Below, in pieces: positions 15,915 to 23,239 of a DNA stretch of 64,000 nucleotides; positions within the stretch are counted from its first letter, which is position 1; the number at the start of each line of letters is the position of its first letter. The stretch comes from Selenomonadales bacterium 4137-cl. GTDB lineage: Bacteria; Bacillota; Negativicutes; Sporomusales; UBA7701. The translations under genes were made by a program, and so were the position numbers. The notes beneath the pieces were generated by a model that saw nothing but the letters and a program-made list of their open reading frames with translations, did not search any database and had not been told where the DNA came from. The stretch lies in contig JAUOZS010000001.1 in NCBI GenBank assembly GCA_032334055.1, positions 1,276,501 to 1,340,500 on the forward strand. The letters run 5' to 3'.

Positions 15915-16565
15915 GTGAAAAAGGTAGTTATCCCCACGAACTACATGGACCCCCGGTGGTACACCAGTCCCAACCATGTGAATGGTAGCTTCGGTTCTGA
16001 CGGGACAAAGATACTGGTCACTTCCTTTGGGGGAGACAATGGAGACTGGCACGGCCCCGGCATTAAGATGAACCTCTCAGAGAAGATACCTCTCTGGCGC
16101 GACTTCTACATCATGTTTAGAGCCGCCATGACCGTTCAGACATCGTCAGGATATCTCAGTTCCAGTACCGTTGCCCTTATGAGCCAAGCGACCGTCCCCT
16201 TTAGGATGCAATGTTACGATGGTAACGCCGATGGGACAACTTCCTACACCTATGTCGATGGGCCGACTGGACATGTGCTTACTGACTCTACTAGCGGTGT
16301 CACCGCCGCCCGGACGGTTGAGTATCAAAATATCGGTGGAATATTGACGATTAGGCACAATGGTAGTCTACTCTATGCCGGAAACTATGCGCCGGGGTTT
16401 CAACAGTATCTTGACGCGATAGACATGTACACCTATCAGTACACCACTTACAGTACCTACCAATGTACCCTAGAGGCTTTTGAGTATTGGTACACCCCAG
16501 AGCCGCGCCGGGGGCCGACGATTTATTTGCCTGCAACCTACAAGGCATCGATGGGGAGGTGGTAG
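15915..16565 (+). CDS. Lectin-like tail protein, YLP-tailed
   Basis: 216 residues from GTG 15915 behind GGGAGGTGAGTCA. It is beta-rich and aromatic-rich (FYIMFRAAMTVQTSSGYL, GGILTIRHNGSLLYAGNY), fitting a jelly-roll carbohydrate-binding fold, though no family is certain. It ends GPTIYLPATYKASMGRW, the second member of the YLP set. Probably part of the receptor-binding complex. Confidence 0.65.
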   Translation: MKKVVIPTNYMDPRWYTSPNHVNGSFGSDGTKILVTSFGGDNGDWHGPGIKMNLSEKIPLWRDFYIMFRAAMTVQTSSGYLSSSTVALMSQATVPFRMQCYDGNADGTTSYTYVDGPTGHVLTDSTSGVTAARTVEYQNIGGILTIRHNGSLLYAGNYAPGFQQYLDAIDMYTYQYTTYSTYQCTLEAFEYWYTPEPRRGPTIYLPATYKASMGRW

Positions 16566-16566
16566 G

Positions 16567-17148
16567 ATGGCGCAGATAATCCGACCCAACCTATGGAGCC
16601 AGGCAAAGTCAATCGGCTCGGTTACTATTACAAAGGACCAGGTGTACTACATCCAAGGTCAGCAAGCCCTCGCCGAGATGGGGAAGACCTCGGGGAAGTG
16701 GTTCTTCGAGGTCCAGTGGGTCACGGGTAGTGTAGCCGCCTTGGTCGCTGGAGTCTCCTGTCTCGGCTTCTCAGACTACAGGGGATGGTACGCCAATACC
16801 GGACAGCGAGTGTCTCCGAGTACCGGCTATCAAAACTGGGAGGGGACTGGGTACACTTACGGCGACTACATCGGCGTGGCTGTGGACCTCAATGAAGGGA
16901 CCATTGGCTTCTACCGAAATGGAGTCTTCCGGGGGACCGCCTTCACTGACCTCAAGACTATGGTGGGGCTCATGTACCCCGGAGTGTGGGCGGGTGGTAC
17001 AGGGAACTACACCATCAAGATAAACTCCGGCGCTCCGGGTAACACCTTCCAGTATCCTGCCCCATCCGGGTATAAACCATGGTGCATCGCAGGGGAGAAT
17101 AACAATGCCCCATCCATGTACTTACCCAAAACCTATCGCAAACTTTAA
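16567..17148 (+). CDS. SPRY-domain tail protein, YLP-tailed
   Basis: 193 residues from ATG 16567. The core GKWFFEVQW...GYTYGDYIGVAVDLNEGTIGFYRNG is a textbook SPRY signature, a beta-sandwich used for protein or glycan binding; SPRY domains in phage tail proteins are well known. It ends APSMYLPKTYRKL, the third YLP tail. The gene lies directly behind the previous one, so the three are probably made together. Confidence 0.8.
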   Translation: MAQIIRPNLWSQAKSIGSVTITKDQVYYIQGQQALAEMGKTSGKWFFEVQWVTGSVAALVAGVSCLGFSDYRGWYANTGQRVSPSTGYQNWEGTGYTYGDYIGVAVDLNEGTIGFYRNGVFRGTAFTDLKTMVGLMYPGVWAGGTGNYTIKINSGAPGNTFQYPAPSGYKPWCIAGENNNAPSMYLPKTYRKL

Positions 17149-17160
17149 GGAGGTACGAGC

Positions 17161-17577
17161 ATGGCTCAACTTGTAAACAACCAGACCCAACTCCTCAATG
17201 TCAACCTGACTGGCACGACTAACACCGCCGTGTGTGGTCTACAGAACGGCTCTGAGGTGATTGTAGACCTTCGTGAGGCTATCTCCGGCGAACTCCAGAT
17301 TAAGTTCGCCACCACGACTGGCGGCGCTTCGAACACCATTCGCGTGTTTGTCCAGCCGTCCTACAATGGGGTTGACTTCGTAGATCGCAACATCTCCCTC
17401 ATGCGCGAAGTCGGCACTATCGTATGTCCCAACGACACGGCAGATCATATCGCAAGCTTGAACCTCACCGCTGACATGGTGGGGTATTCTTATGCCAAGG
17501 TCTGCTTCTACGCCAACGCCGCTTCGAATGTCACGGTCATCAAGGATGCCCGTTTCATCACCAGAGTTCCGGCGTAG
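17161..17577 (+). CDS. Beta-rich tail protein, 138 aa
   Basis: Starts at ATG 17161 behind AAGGAGGTACGAGC. Strand-rich composition (GSEVIVDLREAISGELQIKF, NTIRVFVQPSYNGVDF) fits a small virion adhesin or fiber-associated protein. It does not carry the YLP tail. A terminator follows, closing the adhesin gene group before the radical SAM cluster. Confidence 0.6.
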   Translation: MAQLVNNQTQLLNVNLTGTTNTAVCGLQNGSEVIVDLREAISGELQIKFATTTGGASNTIRVFVQPSYNGVDFVDRNISLMREVGTIVCPNDTADHIASLNLTADMVGYSYAKVCFYANAASNVTVIKDARFITRVPA

Positions 17578-17584
17578 TGAGATT

Positions 17585-17620
17585 GGCTCCGGCTTCGTCC
17601 GGAGCCTTTCCCCTTTATTT
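17585..17620 (+). terminator. Terminator before the radical SAM cluster
   Basis: GGCTCCGG, loop CTTCGT, CCGGAGCC, then TTTCCCCTTTATTT. The T tract is interrupted, so read-through into the radical SAM genes is likely and could set their lower level. Confidence 0.75.
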
Positions 17621-17638
17621 AGTAAAGAGGGTGATTTT

Positions 17639-18997
17639 TTGAAGCCATTCCGCGAGGTTTATAATTGCGATTCAGTCACTATCAATGTGACGAACCAATG
17701 TAACCTTCGATGCACTTACTGTTTTGAAAAAGACCGCCCAGACGGCATGATTACGCCAGAGAACATCTGTAAGGTCATGGACATCGTCTACAACCGACTA
17801 GATGGCGACAGGGTCTTCATGGTGAACTTGTTTGGCGGAGAGCCTCTCCTCAACTGGGAAGCTATCAAGGCTCTCATCCTCCACATCGACAAGATGCACT
17901 ATGTCGCTAGGGTTGGTATCACGACGAACCTGACCATCCTCACCGAAGAGATGATTCAGATGTTCGATGACTACGGTGTGGTTCTTCTGGTGTCGATGGA
18001 CGGCACGAAGAAGGCTCACGACACAGGTCGCTGCGGAACCTACGATATCGTCAAGGAGAATCTCCTGCGGCTTAAAGATCGTGGCCTAGCCCATGCTGTT
18101 GAGGTTAGGATGACCGTCACGCCGGAGAATGTTAGGGAACTCCACCAGGGTGTCTGCGAAGTCATGGATATGGGCTTTGACCATATCGTCCCCTGTCTGG
18201 CTACGGACTGCGAGTGGGATGACGAGGCCAAGGGTGTATTAGCTCAAGAGTTTGAGATGGTTGTCCAGACCTACCTCAAAGTCCTGTACGACCACACGAG
18301 CAAGAGAAATGTCGGCATCAAGACGGTTGACGATTACCTCTATTCGAACCTTGTGCCGTTTACGCCGGATAGGCTCCGGTGCGCCATAGGAACTAATCGG
18401 TGGTGTGCGATAGGCGTTGACGGAGAGGTAATGCCGTGCCACCAATTCCATACGAATCAAGCCTTCTCCGACTTTAGCATTGGCAACATCTTTGAGGGGG
18501 TAGATGATACCCTTATCGCCGATCCGCCGGAGTTTACCGTGCAGGAGAAGTGCCAAGGATGTATCGCCATGTCCGTCTGCAAGGGAGGTTGCCAAGCACA
18601 GAACTTCTCCACCACAGGGGACTTTGGGGACGCTACCGATGCCTACTGTGAGACTTCGAAGATAATGGCAGGCATAGTGAAGAGATACCAGAAGGCGATA
18701 GTCGATTCGCCGAATCCTCGTTCCCGCCGTCTGGTTCAACTGAGGGAGAACCTCAAACTCAAGCACTACTTCGACACGGTGGTCATGGAGACTAACATTC
18801 TGTCACCGGATTTCCCTGTCAGAATGGCTCACTTCCAGAGCCAGTTAAAGCAGATGGAGAAAATCATCCTGCCTTCGTTTTGGATTTACTTCGTCTTGAA
18901 ACTGTACCCGGTTGGGGCAATGATTGGGGGTGAAGATATTGGCAAGCCGTGGGTCGAAAGTCCAGTACACGTTGCAGAATGTGGACGAGAATACTAA
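17639..18997 (+). CDS. Radical SAM/SPASM peptide-modifying enzyme 1
   Basis: 452 residues from TTG 17639 (site AGAGGGTGA). Cys21, Cys25 and Cys28 (QCNLRCTYCF) form the CX3CX2C cluster site, GGEP follows at the usual place (NLFGGEPLLN), and the C-terminal half holds SPASM-type cysteines (WCAIGVDGEVMPCHQF, then CQGCIAMSVCKGGC). This architecture is that of sulfatase-maturase and RiPP-maturation enzymes that alter Cys or other side chains of proteins. A C-terminal extension of about 90 residues is unusual. The last 59 bases overlap the Cys-rich gene, coupling enzyme and presumed substrate. Confidence 0.85.
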   Translation: MKPFREVYNCDSVTINVTNQCNLRCTYCFEKDRPDGMITPENICKVMDIVYNRLDGDRVFMVNLFGGEPLLNWEAIKALILHIDKMHYVARVGITTNLTILTEEMIQMFDDYGVVLLVSMDGTKKAHDTGRCGTYDIVKENLLRLKDRGLAHAVEVRMTVTPENVRELHQGVCEVMDMGFDHIVPCLATDCEWDDEAKGVLAQEFEMVVQTYLKVLYDHTSKRNVGIKTVDDYLYSNLVPFTPDRLRCAIGTNRWCAIGVDGEVMPCHQFHTNQAFSDFSIGNIFEGVDDTLIADPPEFTVQEKCQGCIAMSVCKGGCQAQNFSTTGDFGDATDAYCETSKIMAGIVKRYQKAIVDSPNPRSRRLVQLRENLKLKHYFDTVVMETNILSPDFPVRMAHFQSQLKQMEKIILPSFWIYFVLKLYPVGAMIGGEDIGKPWVESPVHVAECGREY

Positions 18998-19520
18998 GCC
19001 TACTGTTGATTACCTCCAGAAACTCTGTGATGTCATCGTCCTCAACACGAAGGAATATCTCGGTGTAGCAGCGGTGTGGAGCAATCCGGAGCATTACGGT
19101 AATCCCGATTACCGCCTGCCGACTCCTACCGGAACCTACGCCACCTTCGTGAACAATGTGACCGCTCTCAAGGCCACCATCAAGGCAGGCGACCATGTCA
19201 CGCCCAACTTTATCAACGCCCTCGTTGGCTACCAGACAACTCTCGATGCCAATGTGAAGACCTTGTTCACCGGAGATACCTTCACCGACATGGTTCCGCT
19301 TCCGGCGGTTGATGAGCCTTTCAAGGGGCCGGTACTGAACGCCATCGTCCAGAACCTCAACATCATCAGTAATAACTTTGACCAAGTGAATGGTTGGTGG
19401 AATAGCAACGACTACTGTGCCAGGACATGTCAGGTAGCCTGCCAGTCCAGTTGCCAGATTGCTTGTCAGGGGTGCTATAGCGGAACCTGCCACGTCCAGA
19501 ACTGTGGTGGGTGGTCGTAA
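18939..19520 (+). CDS. Cys-rich SCIFF-like protein, presumed radical SAM substrate
   Basis: 193 residues from TTG 18939 behind GGGGGTGA (GTG 18930 is possible). Residues 1-155 are a folded-looking domain with no close family that I recognise. Residues 160-189 hold eight cysteines spaced 4,4,4,4,3,5,5 (CARTC, CQVAC, CQSSC, CQIAC...), closely resembling the Cys core of SCIFF ranthipeptide precursors, in which radical SAM enzymes form thioether links. There is no leader-core split as in a short RiPP; the core is the tail of a larger protein. It sits between three radical SAM genes and among tail genes, so a modified virion protein is the best guess. Confidence 0.75.
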   Translation: MASRGSKVQYTLQNVDENTKPTVDYLQKLCDVIVLNTKEYLGVAAVWSNPEHYGNPDYRLPTPTGTYATFVNNVTALKATIKAGDHVTPNFINALVGYQTTLDANVKTLFTGDTFTDMVPLPAVDEPFKGPVLNAIVQNLNIISNNFDQVNGWWNSNDYCARTCQVACQSSCQIACQGCYSGTCHVQNCGGWS

Positions 19521-20686
19521 TGTTTTCCGCGATCCACGAGATAACCTTCAAGATTTCCTCCTACTGCAACCTCGACTGTGTCTACTGCTTTCAGACCAGG
19601 GACAGCAAAACCCAGGACGTACCTTTTACTAAATATATATATTTAGTTAAGTTCATGGAGCAGCTCCCCCTGGCTGATCGGGTCGAGATCAAAATAACGG
19701 GCGGGGAATCTTCCCTCTTTATCGAGCAGATACGCCATGCCTATCGGCAACTCAAGAAGATTGAGCGCACAAGGGAAGTTAAGTTGTGGTTCACGACTAT
19801 CTCCAATGGAACGAACATCGAGGGCATATTGGGCTTGATGAATGAGGGAGTCCTAGATGCGGAAGGTTGTAAGATATCCTGGGACGGAATCCATTCCGCC
19901 TCTAAGAGCCGCAAACCCAAGAATCCCGCCTATGATGACGAGTTCTTCAAGGAGAGGATTCGAACCTTGGGGTGTTCAAAGTGGAGAGATAAGGTCTTGG
20001 TTCGAATCGCCGTCACACCTGACACGGTGGATGACCTATACGCCAGTTTCCGGTTCGCCCTCGACTGTGGGTGTTCGAAACTGGAGTACTACTTCCTCAC
20101 CGACTGTGACGAGTACCGGAATCCTGAGTTCGCCTCAAAGTTTGCGGAGCAACTTCGGCTAATTGCCGCGGACCATGCGGAGAATCCGTTCAACTGGTTC
20201 AACTGGGACACCTTGGCCTTCACCGAATTGGTGCTACCCAAGGATAACCGGACGAAGCTTCGTTCAATCGGTTGCCGCCATCTAGGCCGCTCACTATATA
20301 TAGCGGCGAATGGGGATGTCTATCCGTGCGGATTCTTCGTTCCGGATAGCCAGTTCGGCTACTGCCAGTACAAGCTTGGTAACATCGAGGATGGCTTCAA
20401 ACGCGAAACGGTGGAGGAGTTCGTCACCGAGTATATGAAGCAACCGATGTGCGATTACCAGTACTGTGACAACCTGCATTGCTTCGAATGTCCTGCCCTT
20501 ACTAAATATAGGACTGGGCATATGAACCATAAACTCTGCCAAGCCTGCACATTGAGGGATATCGAGCGGCAAGTCTTCGCCGAGTTCCCTGGAAAGGTGG
20601 ACGTAGAACAGACCAAGCGGATATTCGATTTCAGCAAGGACTGGGGGATATCCACCGACAATGTGAGGGTTCCGTATGTGGAATAA
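19520..20686 (+). CDS. Radical SAM enzyme 2
   Basis: 388 residues; ATG 19520 shares a base with the stop of the Cys-rich gene. Cys16, Cys20 and Cys23 (YCNLDCVYCF) form the SAM cluster site, followed by KITGGESS in place of the GGEP motif. The C-terminal part is rich in cysteines (CGFF, CDYQYCDNLHCFECP, CQAC), a SPASM-like arrangement for auxiliary clusters. It resembles peptide-modifying radical SAM proteins. It contains the palindromic ACTAAATATATATATTTAGT near 19628. Confidence 0.82.
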   Translation: MFSAIHEITFKISSYCNLDCVYCFQTRDSKTQDVPFTKYIYLVKFMEQLPLADRVEIKITGGESSLFIEQIRHAYRQLKKIERTREVKLWFTTISNGTNIEGILGLMNEGVLDAEGCKISWDGIHSASKSRKPKNPAYDDEFFKERIRTLGCSKWRDKVLVRIAVTPDTVDDLYASFRFALDCGCSKLEYYFLTDCDEYRNPEFASKFAEQLRLIAADHAENPFNWFNWDTLAFTELVLPKDNRTKLRSIGCRHLGRSLYIAANGDVYPCGFFVPDSQFGYCQYKLGNIEDGFKRETVEEFVTEYMKQPMCDYQYCDNLHCFECPALTKYRTGHMNHKLCQACTLRDIERQVFAEFPGKVDVEQTKRIFDFSKDWGISTDNVRVPYVE

Positions 20687-21677
20687 AGAAGCGTATCTGA
20701 TGCTTACCGAATCCTGTCCTAGCAGGTGTACTTACTGCTATATCAAGGATAGGGACGGCAATAGCGAGATGACGATGGACACGGTAGACAGGATTATCGC
20801 CGAGCATAATCCCTACCGTGTCATTTTCTTTGGCGGAGAACCGATGCTAAAGCCTCGCTTGATGGAGGAAATTCTCCAGAAGTACCACGGCAGCCGGAAG
20901 TTTCAGATAGTGACCTCTGGCCTCGTCAATATGGATTACCTCAAATACTTTCAACGCCGCTATCCTCTTGACGAGATACAGGTATCTTGGGATGGGGATG
21001 GGGTTCATTCCCGGCCGCTTGGCGACTTGGCATTGAGAAACATTTTGGATCTTTCTAGAACCTCCTCGCTGGATATCAAATGCGTCCTCAACGATGCGAA
21101 TATCAAAGACATGGCGGTGATCCACCGCAGATTCACCGACCTTCAAAAGGAAGGTATCAATGGTGAGTTTGTTATCGCCCACAGGCCAGACACCTCCGAA
21201 GACTTCGTCAGGGAGTTCCGGCGCCAACTACCGAACTGTCTTGAGGTCGAGGGGAAGACCTACCAGGAGTTCCTGACCAAGATACAGGCGGTAATCAATA
21301 GGGATGAGGGATTCTGTTCCTGCGATGCAGGCCAGTACCTCGTATTCCGCCCTAACGGAGAGAAGCACCATTGCACCATCCTCTCCCAACATAAATATTT
21401 CTCAGTCGAAGAACTAACCCAACCTTGCACACATCCGGATTGTCGCCAATGCGACATCCGTTTTTTATGTGATGGGGGGTGTCGCTATGAACGATATGCA
21501 GTCTTCGGCGACGATTGGCAAGGTATGTATCTTCCGCAGACTTGTTCTCTGAATCGTGCTTACCATGAGGTCATAACGGAGTGGCTTCACAATCTATCGC
21601 CAGCATATCGGCACAAACTCAACGGCACACTTCTCCGTTACAGGCATTTCAAAAACCAGTACATGGGGGTGAATTGA
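20676..21677 (+). CDS. Radical SAM/SPASM enzyme 3
   Basis: 333 residues, overlapping enzyme 2 by 11 bases. Cys14, Cys18 and Cys21 (SCPSRCTYCY) bind the catalytic cluster and FFGGEPML is the GGEP motif. The C-terminal SPASM-like region includes GFCSCDAGQYLVFRPNG, CTHPDCRQCDIRFLCDGGC and TCSLNRAYHEV. It is smaller than enzyme 1. Presence of three non-identical enzymes suggests division of labour on one substrate, or several substrates. Its stop overlaps the next start (TGATG). Confidence 0.83.
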   Translation: MWNKEAYLMLTESCPSRCTYCYIKDRDGNSEMTMDTVDRIIAEHNPYRVIFFGGEPMLKPRLMEEILQKYHGSRKFQIVTSGLVNMDYLKYFQRRYPLDEIQVSWDGDGVHSRPLGDLALRNILDLSRTSSLDIKCVLNDANIKDMAVIHRRFTDLQKEGINGEFVIAHRPDTSEDFVREFRRQLPNCLEVEGKTYQEFLTKIQAVINRDEGFCSCDAGQYLVFRPNGEKHHCTILSQHKYFSVEELTQPCTHPDCRQCDIRFLCDGGCRYERYAVFGDDWQGMYLPQTCSLNRAYHEVITEWLHNLSPAYRHKLNGTLLRYRHFKNQYMGVN

Positions 21678-22792
21678 TGAACAACTTTCTACCGGAAAGA
21701 ATCTACAAACGGCTCAAGGACTCTCCGGCCTACCAAGCGATAGACGCGAAGGTCAACTCCGTCAAGTATGCGCGATTAGATATAGCCTGGTTCGTCATCG
21801 AAGACGATGTGGTGAAGGGGATGCTTGCCGCCGAACTCAATGATCTTGAGCGGCAGATAGCCCACATGGACGGTGATATGGCTCTCATGTTCCACGCCAT
21901 GCACACCCACAACGCTGATGAACTCAAGAGGCTTCTCTCTACAGCCAAGGACAAAGAACTCCGGTTGATGATATACCAAGAGTTGTACTCCTTCATGGAA
22001 GATGACTTCGAAGTGTGGATGAAAAAGTTCCTCGATGAGTTCGACTTCGACCCCAATTTGTCCGCTAAGATGTTCCTTGAGTGGTTCCAATTCTATATGT
22101 ACTTCTACCGGAAGAACCTCAAATGGGATACCGCCATGGCGGCGGACTTCTTCCTAGCGGTGGAGAAGGCCAAGGCGAAGGTGTCTCCCTTTGTGAGTCC
22201 CGACATTCTCAACCATATGACGGTAAGGCAGTACGCCGAGTTCACTGGAGACATTGTAAGACTGGCTCCAAGTCCCGATAAAGCTTTGGAGCAAATCCGT
22301 TCCGTAGAACTCCGACTTCCGTACTTCCAGTACGAGGCGGTAAGCTACCACATCATGGACTTGATGGATCGGTTGTTCGACATCTACTTCTGGGCAAGGG
22401 ATTTTGAGAGCTGCTTTAGGGTGGCCTTGAACCTCAACACCTATATGAACTATGGTCTTGCCAACAAGGAGCAACTCCTCCGGGGCATCAATTTCTACGA
22501 CTTCAACTACGCCCTGCCGCTTCTGATGCTTATCTATAAGTGGCGGAAAATCTACGAGGTCGTACCTAACCTTGGCCTTGGGTTTGAGAACCTGACGGTC
22601 ATGGAGAAGAAGGCCACGAAGGATGATGTGTCCACCATTGACCTCCTCAAGGAGAAGTATGGCGTACAAGTCTTCCGCGAGGACGTACACCGGGCCAATG
22701 AAGAGAAGATGCGTAGGCAAGTCAAGACAATAGTCCAAGGCAACATAGAGGCTCTCAGAGCCTTTAATCTTTATTTAGGGGTGACTAAATAA
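21677..22792 (+). CDS. Helical protein of the radical SAM cluster
   Basis: 371 residues from ATG 21677, coupled to enzyme 3 by TGATG. It is rich in aromatic and charged helices (FLEWFQFYMYFYRKNLKWD, YHIMDLMDRLFDIYFWARDF) and has very few cysteines; no signal peptide or motif is seen. It could be a substrate carrier, chaperone or virion partner of the modified protein. I do not recognise the family. Confidence 0.6.
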   Translation: MNNFLPERIYKRLKDSPAYQAIDAKVNSVKYARLDIAWFVIEDDVVKGMLAAELNDLERQIAHMDGDMALMFHAMHTHNADELKRLLSTAKDKELRLMIYQELYSFMEDDFEVWMKKFLDEFDFDPNLSAKMFLEWFQFYMYFYRKNLKWDTAMAADFFLAVEKAKAKVSPFVSPDILNHMTVRQYAEFTGDIVRLAPSPDKALEQIRSVELRLPYFQYEAVSYHIMDLMDRLFDIYFWARDFESCFRVALNLNTYMNYGLANKEQLLRGINFYDFNYALPLLMLIYKWRKIYEVVPNLGLGFENLTVMEKKATKDDVSTIDLLKEKYGVQVFREDVHRANEEKMRRQVKTIVQGNIEALRAFNLYLGVTK

Positions 22793-23229
22793 TGCCGTTT
22801 CCCGATATAGACCACTCCCTACCGAAAGGCAATCAGAAAGGTAGTATTCTCGATGACTCGATCCGCGAAACCCGGCTCTGGGCGAAGACGGTATTCGGTC
22901 TAATTTCCGGCTTCCCCGACATTGAAGCCATAATCCTTCCTGTGTGGGATTCGGCCTCGCGGCCTGTTGGCGCCCTCAAGGAGAACCTTGTCGGCTACAA
23001 TGAGGAACTCAAGCAACTGGAAACCGTGCAGAATGGTGCGTGGACTCCTTTGGCGCTTGTCGTCGAAGATACTGAGAAGGTTAGTGGCATCCGGATTACC
23101 ATCGGCACTACCGCCCCCACATCTCCGCAGATTGACAAAGAACTGTGGTTCGATACCGGAGAACGGATTACCAAGGTCTTCACGGTCAATGGTTGGATAA
23201 AATTCAGCGGCGTATACCTCCAGTCGTAG
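22792..23229 (+). CDS. Fiber-like tail protein, 145 aa
   Basis: ATG 22792 overlaps the previous stop (TAATG), which places it in the same coupled run as the radical SAM genes. The middle (NEELKQLETVQNGAWTPLAL) and the C-terminal GTTAPTSPQIDKELWFDTGE look like a short trimeric fiber or fiber connector. It contains no cysteine-rich tail. Role in the virion is inferred only. Confidence 0.6.
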   Translation: MPFPDIDHSLPKGNQKGSILDDSIRETRLWAKTVFGLISGFPDIEAIILPVWDSASRPVGALKENLVGYNEELKQLETVQNGAWTPLALVVEDTEKVSGIRITIGTTAPTSPQIDKELWFDTGERITKVFTVNGWIKFSGVYLQS

Positions 23230-23239
23230 GTGATGTGAA

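Noticed and set aside
17492..17638. Upstream extension of radical SAM enzyme 1
   Set aside because: It would overlap the previous gene and run through a terminator hairpin; TTG 17639 has a proper site and gives the normal N-terminus.
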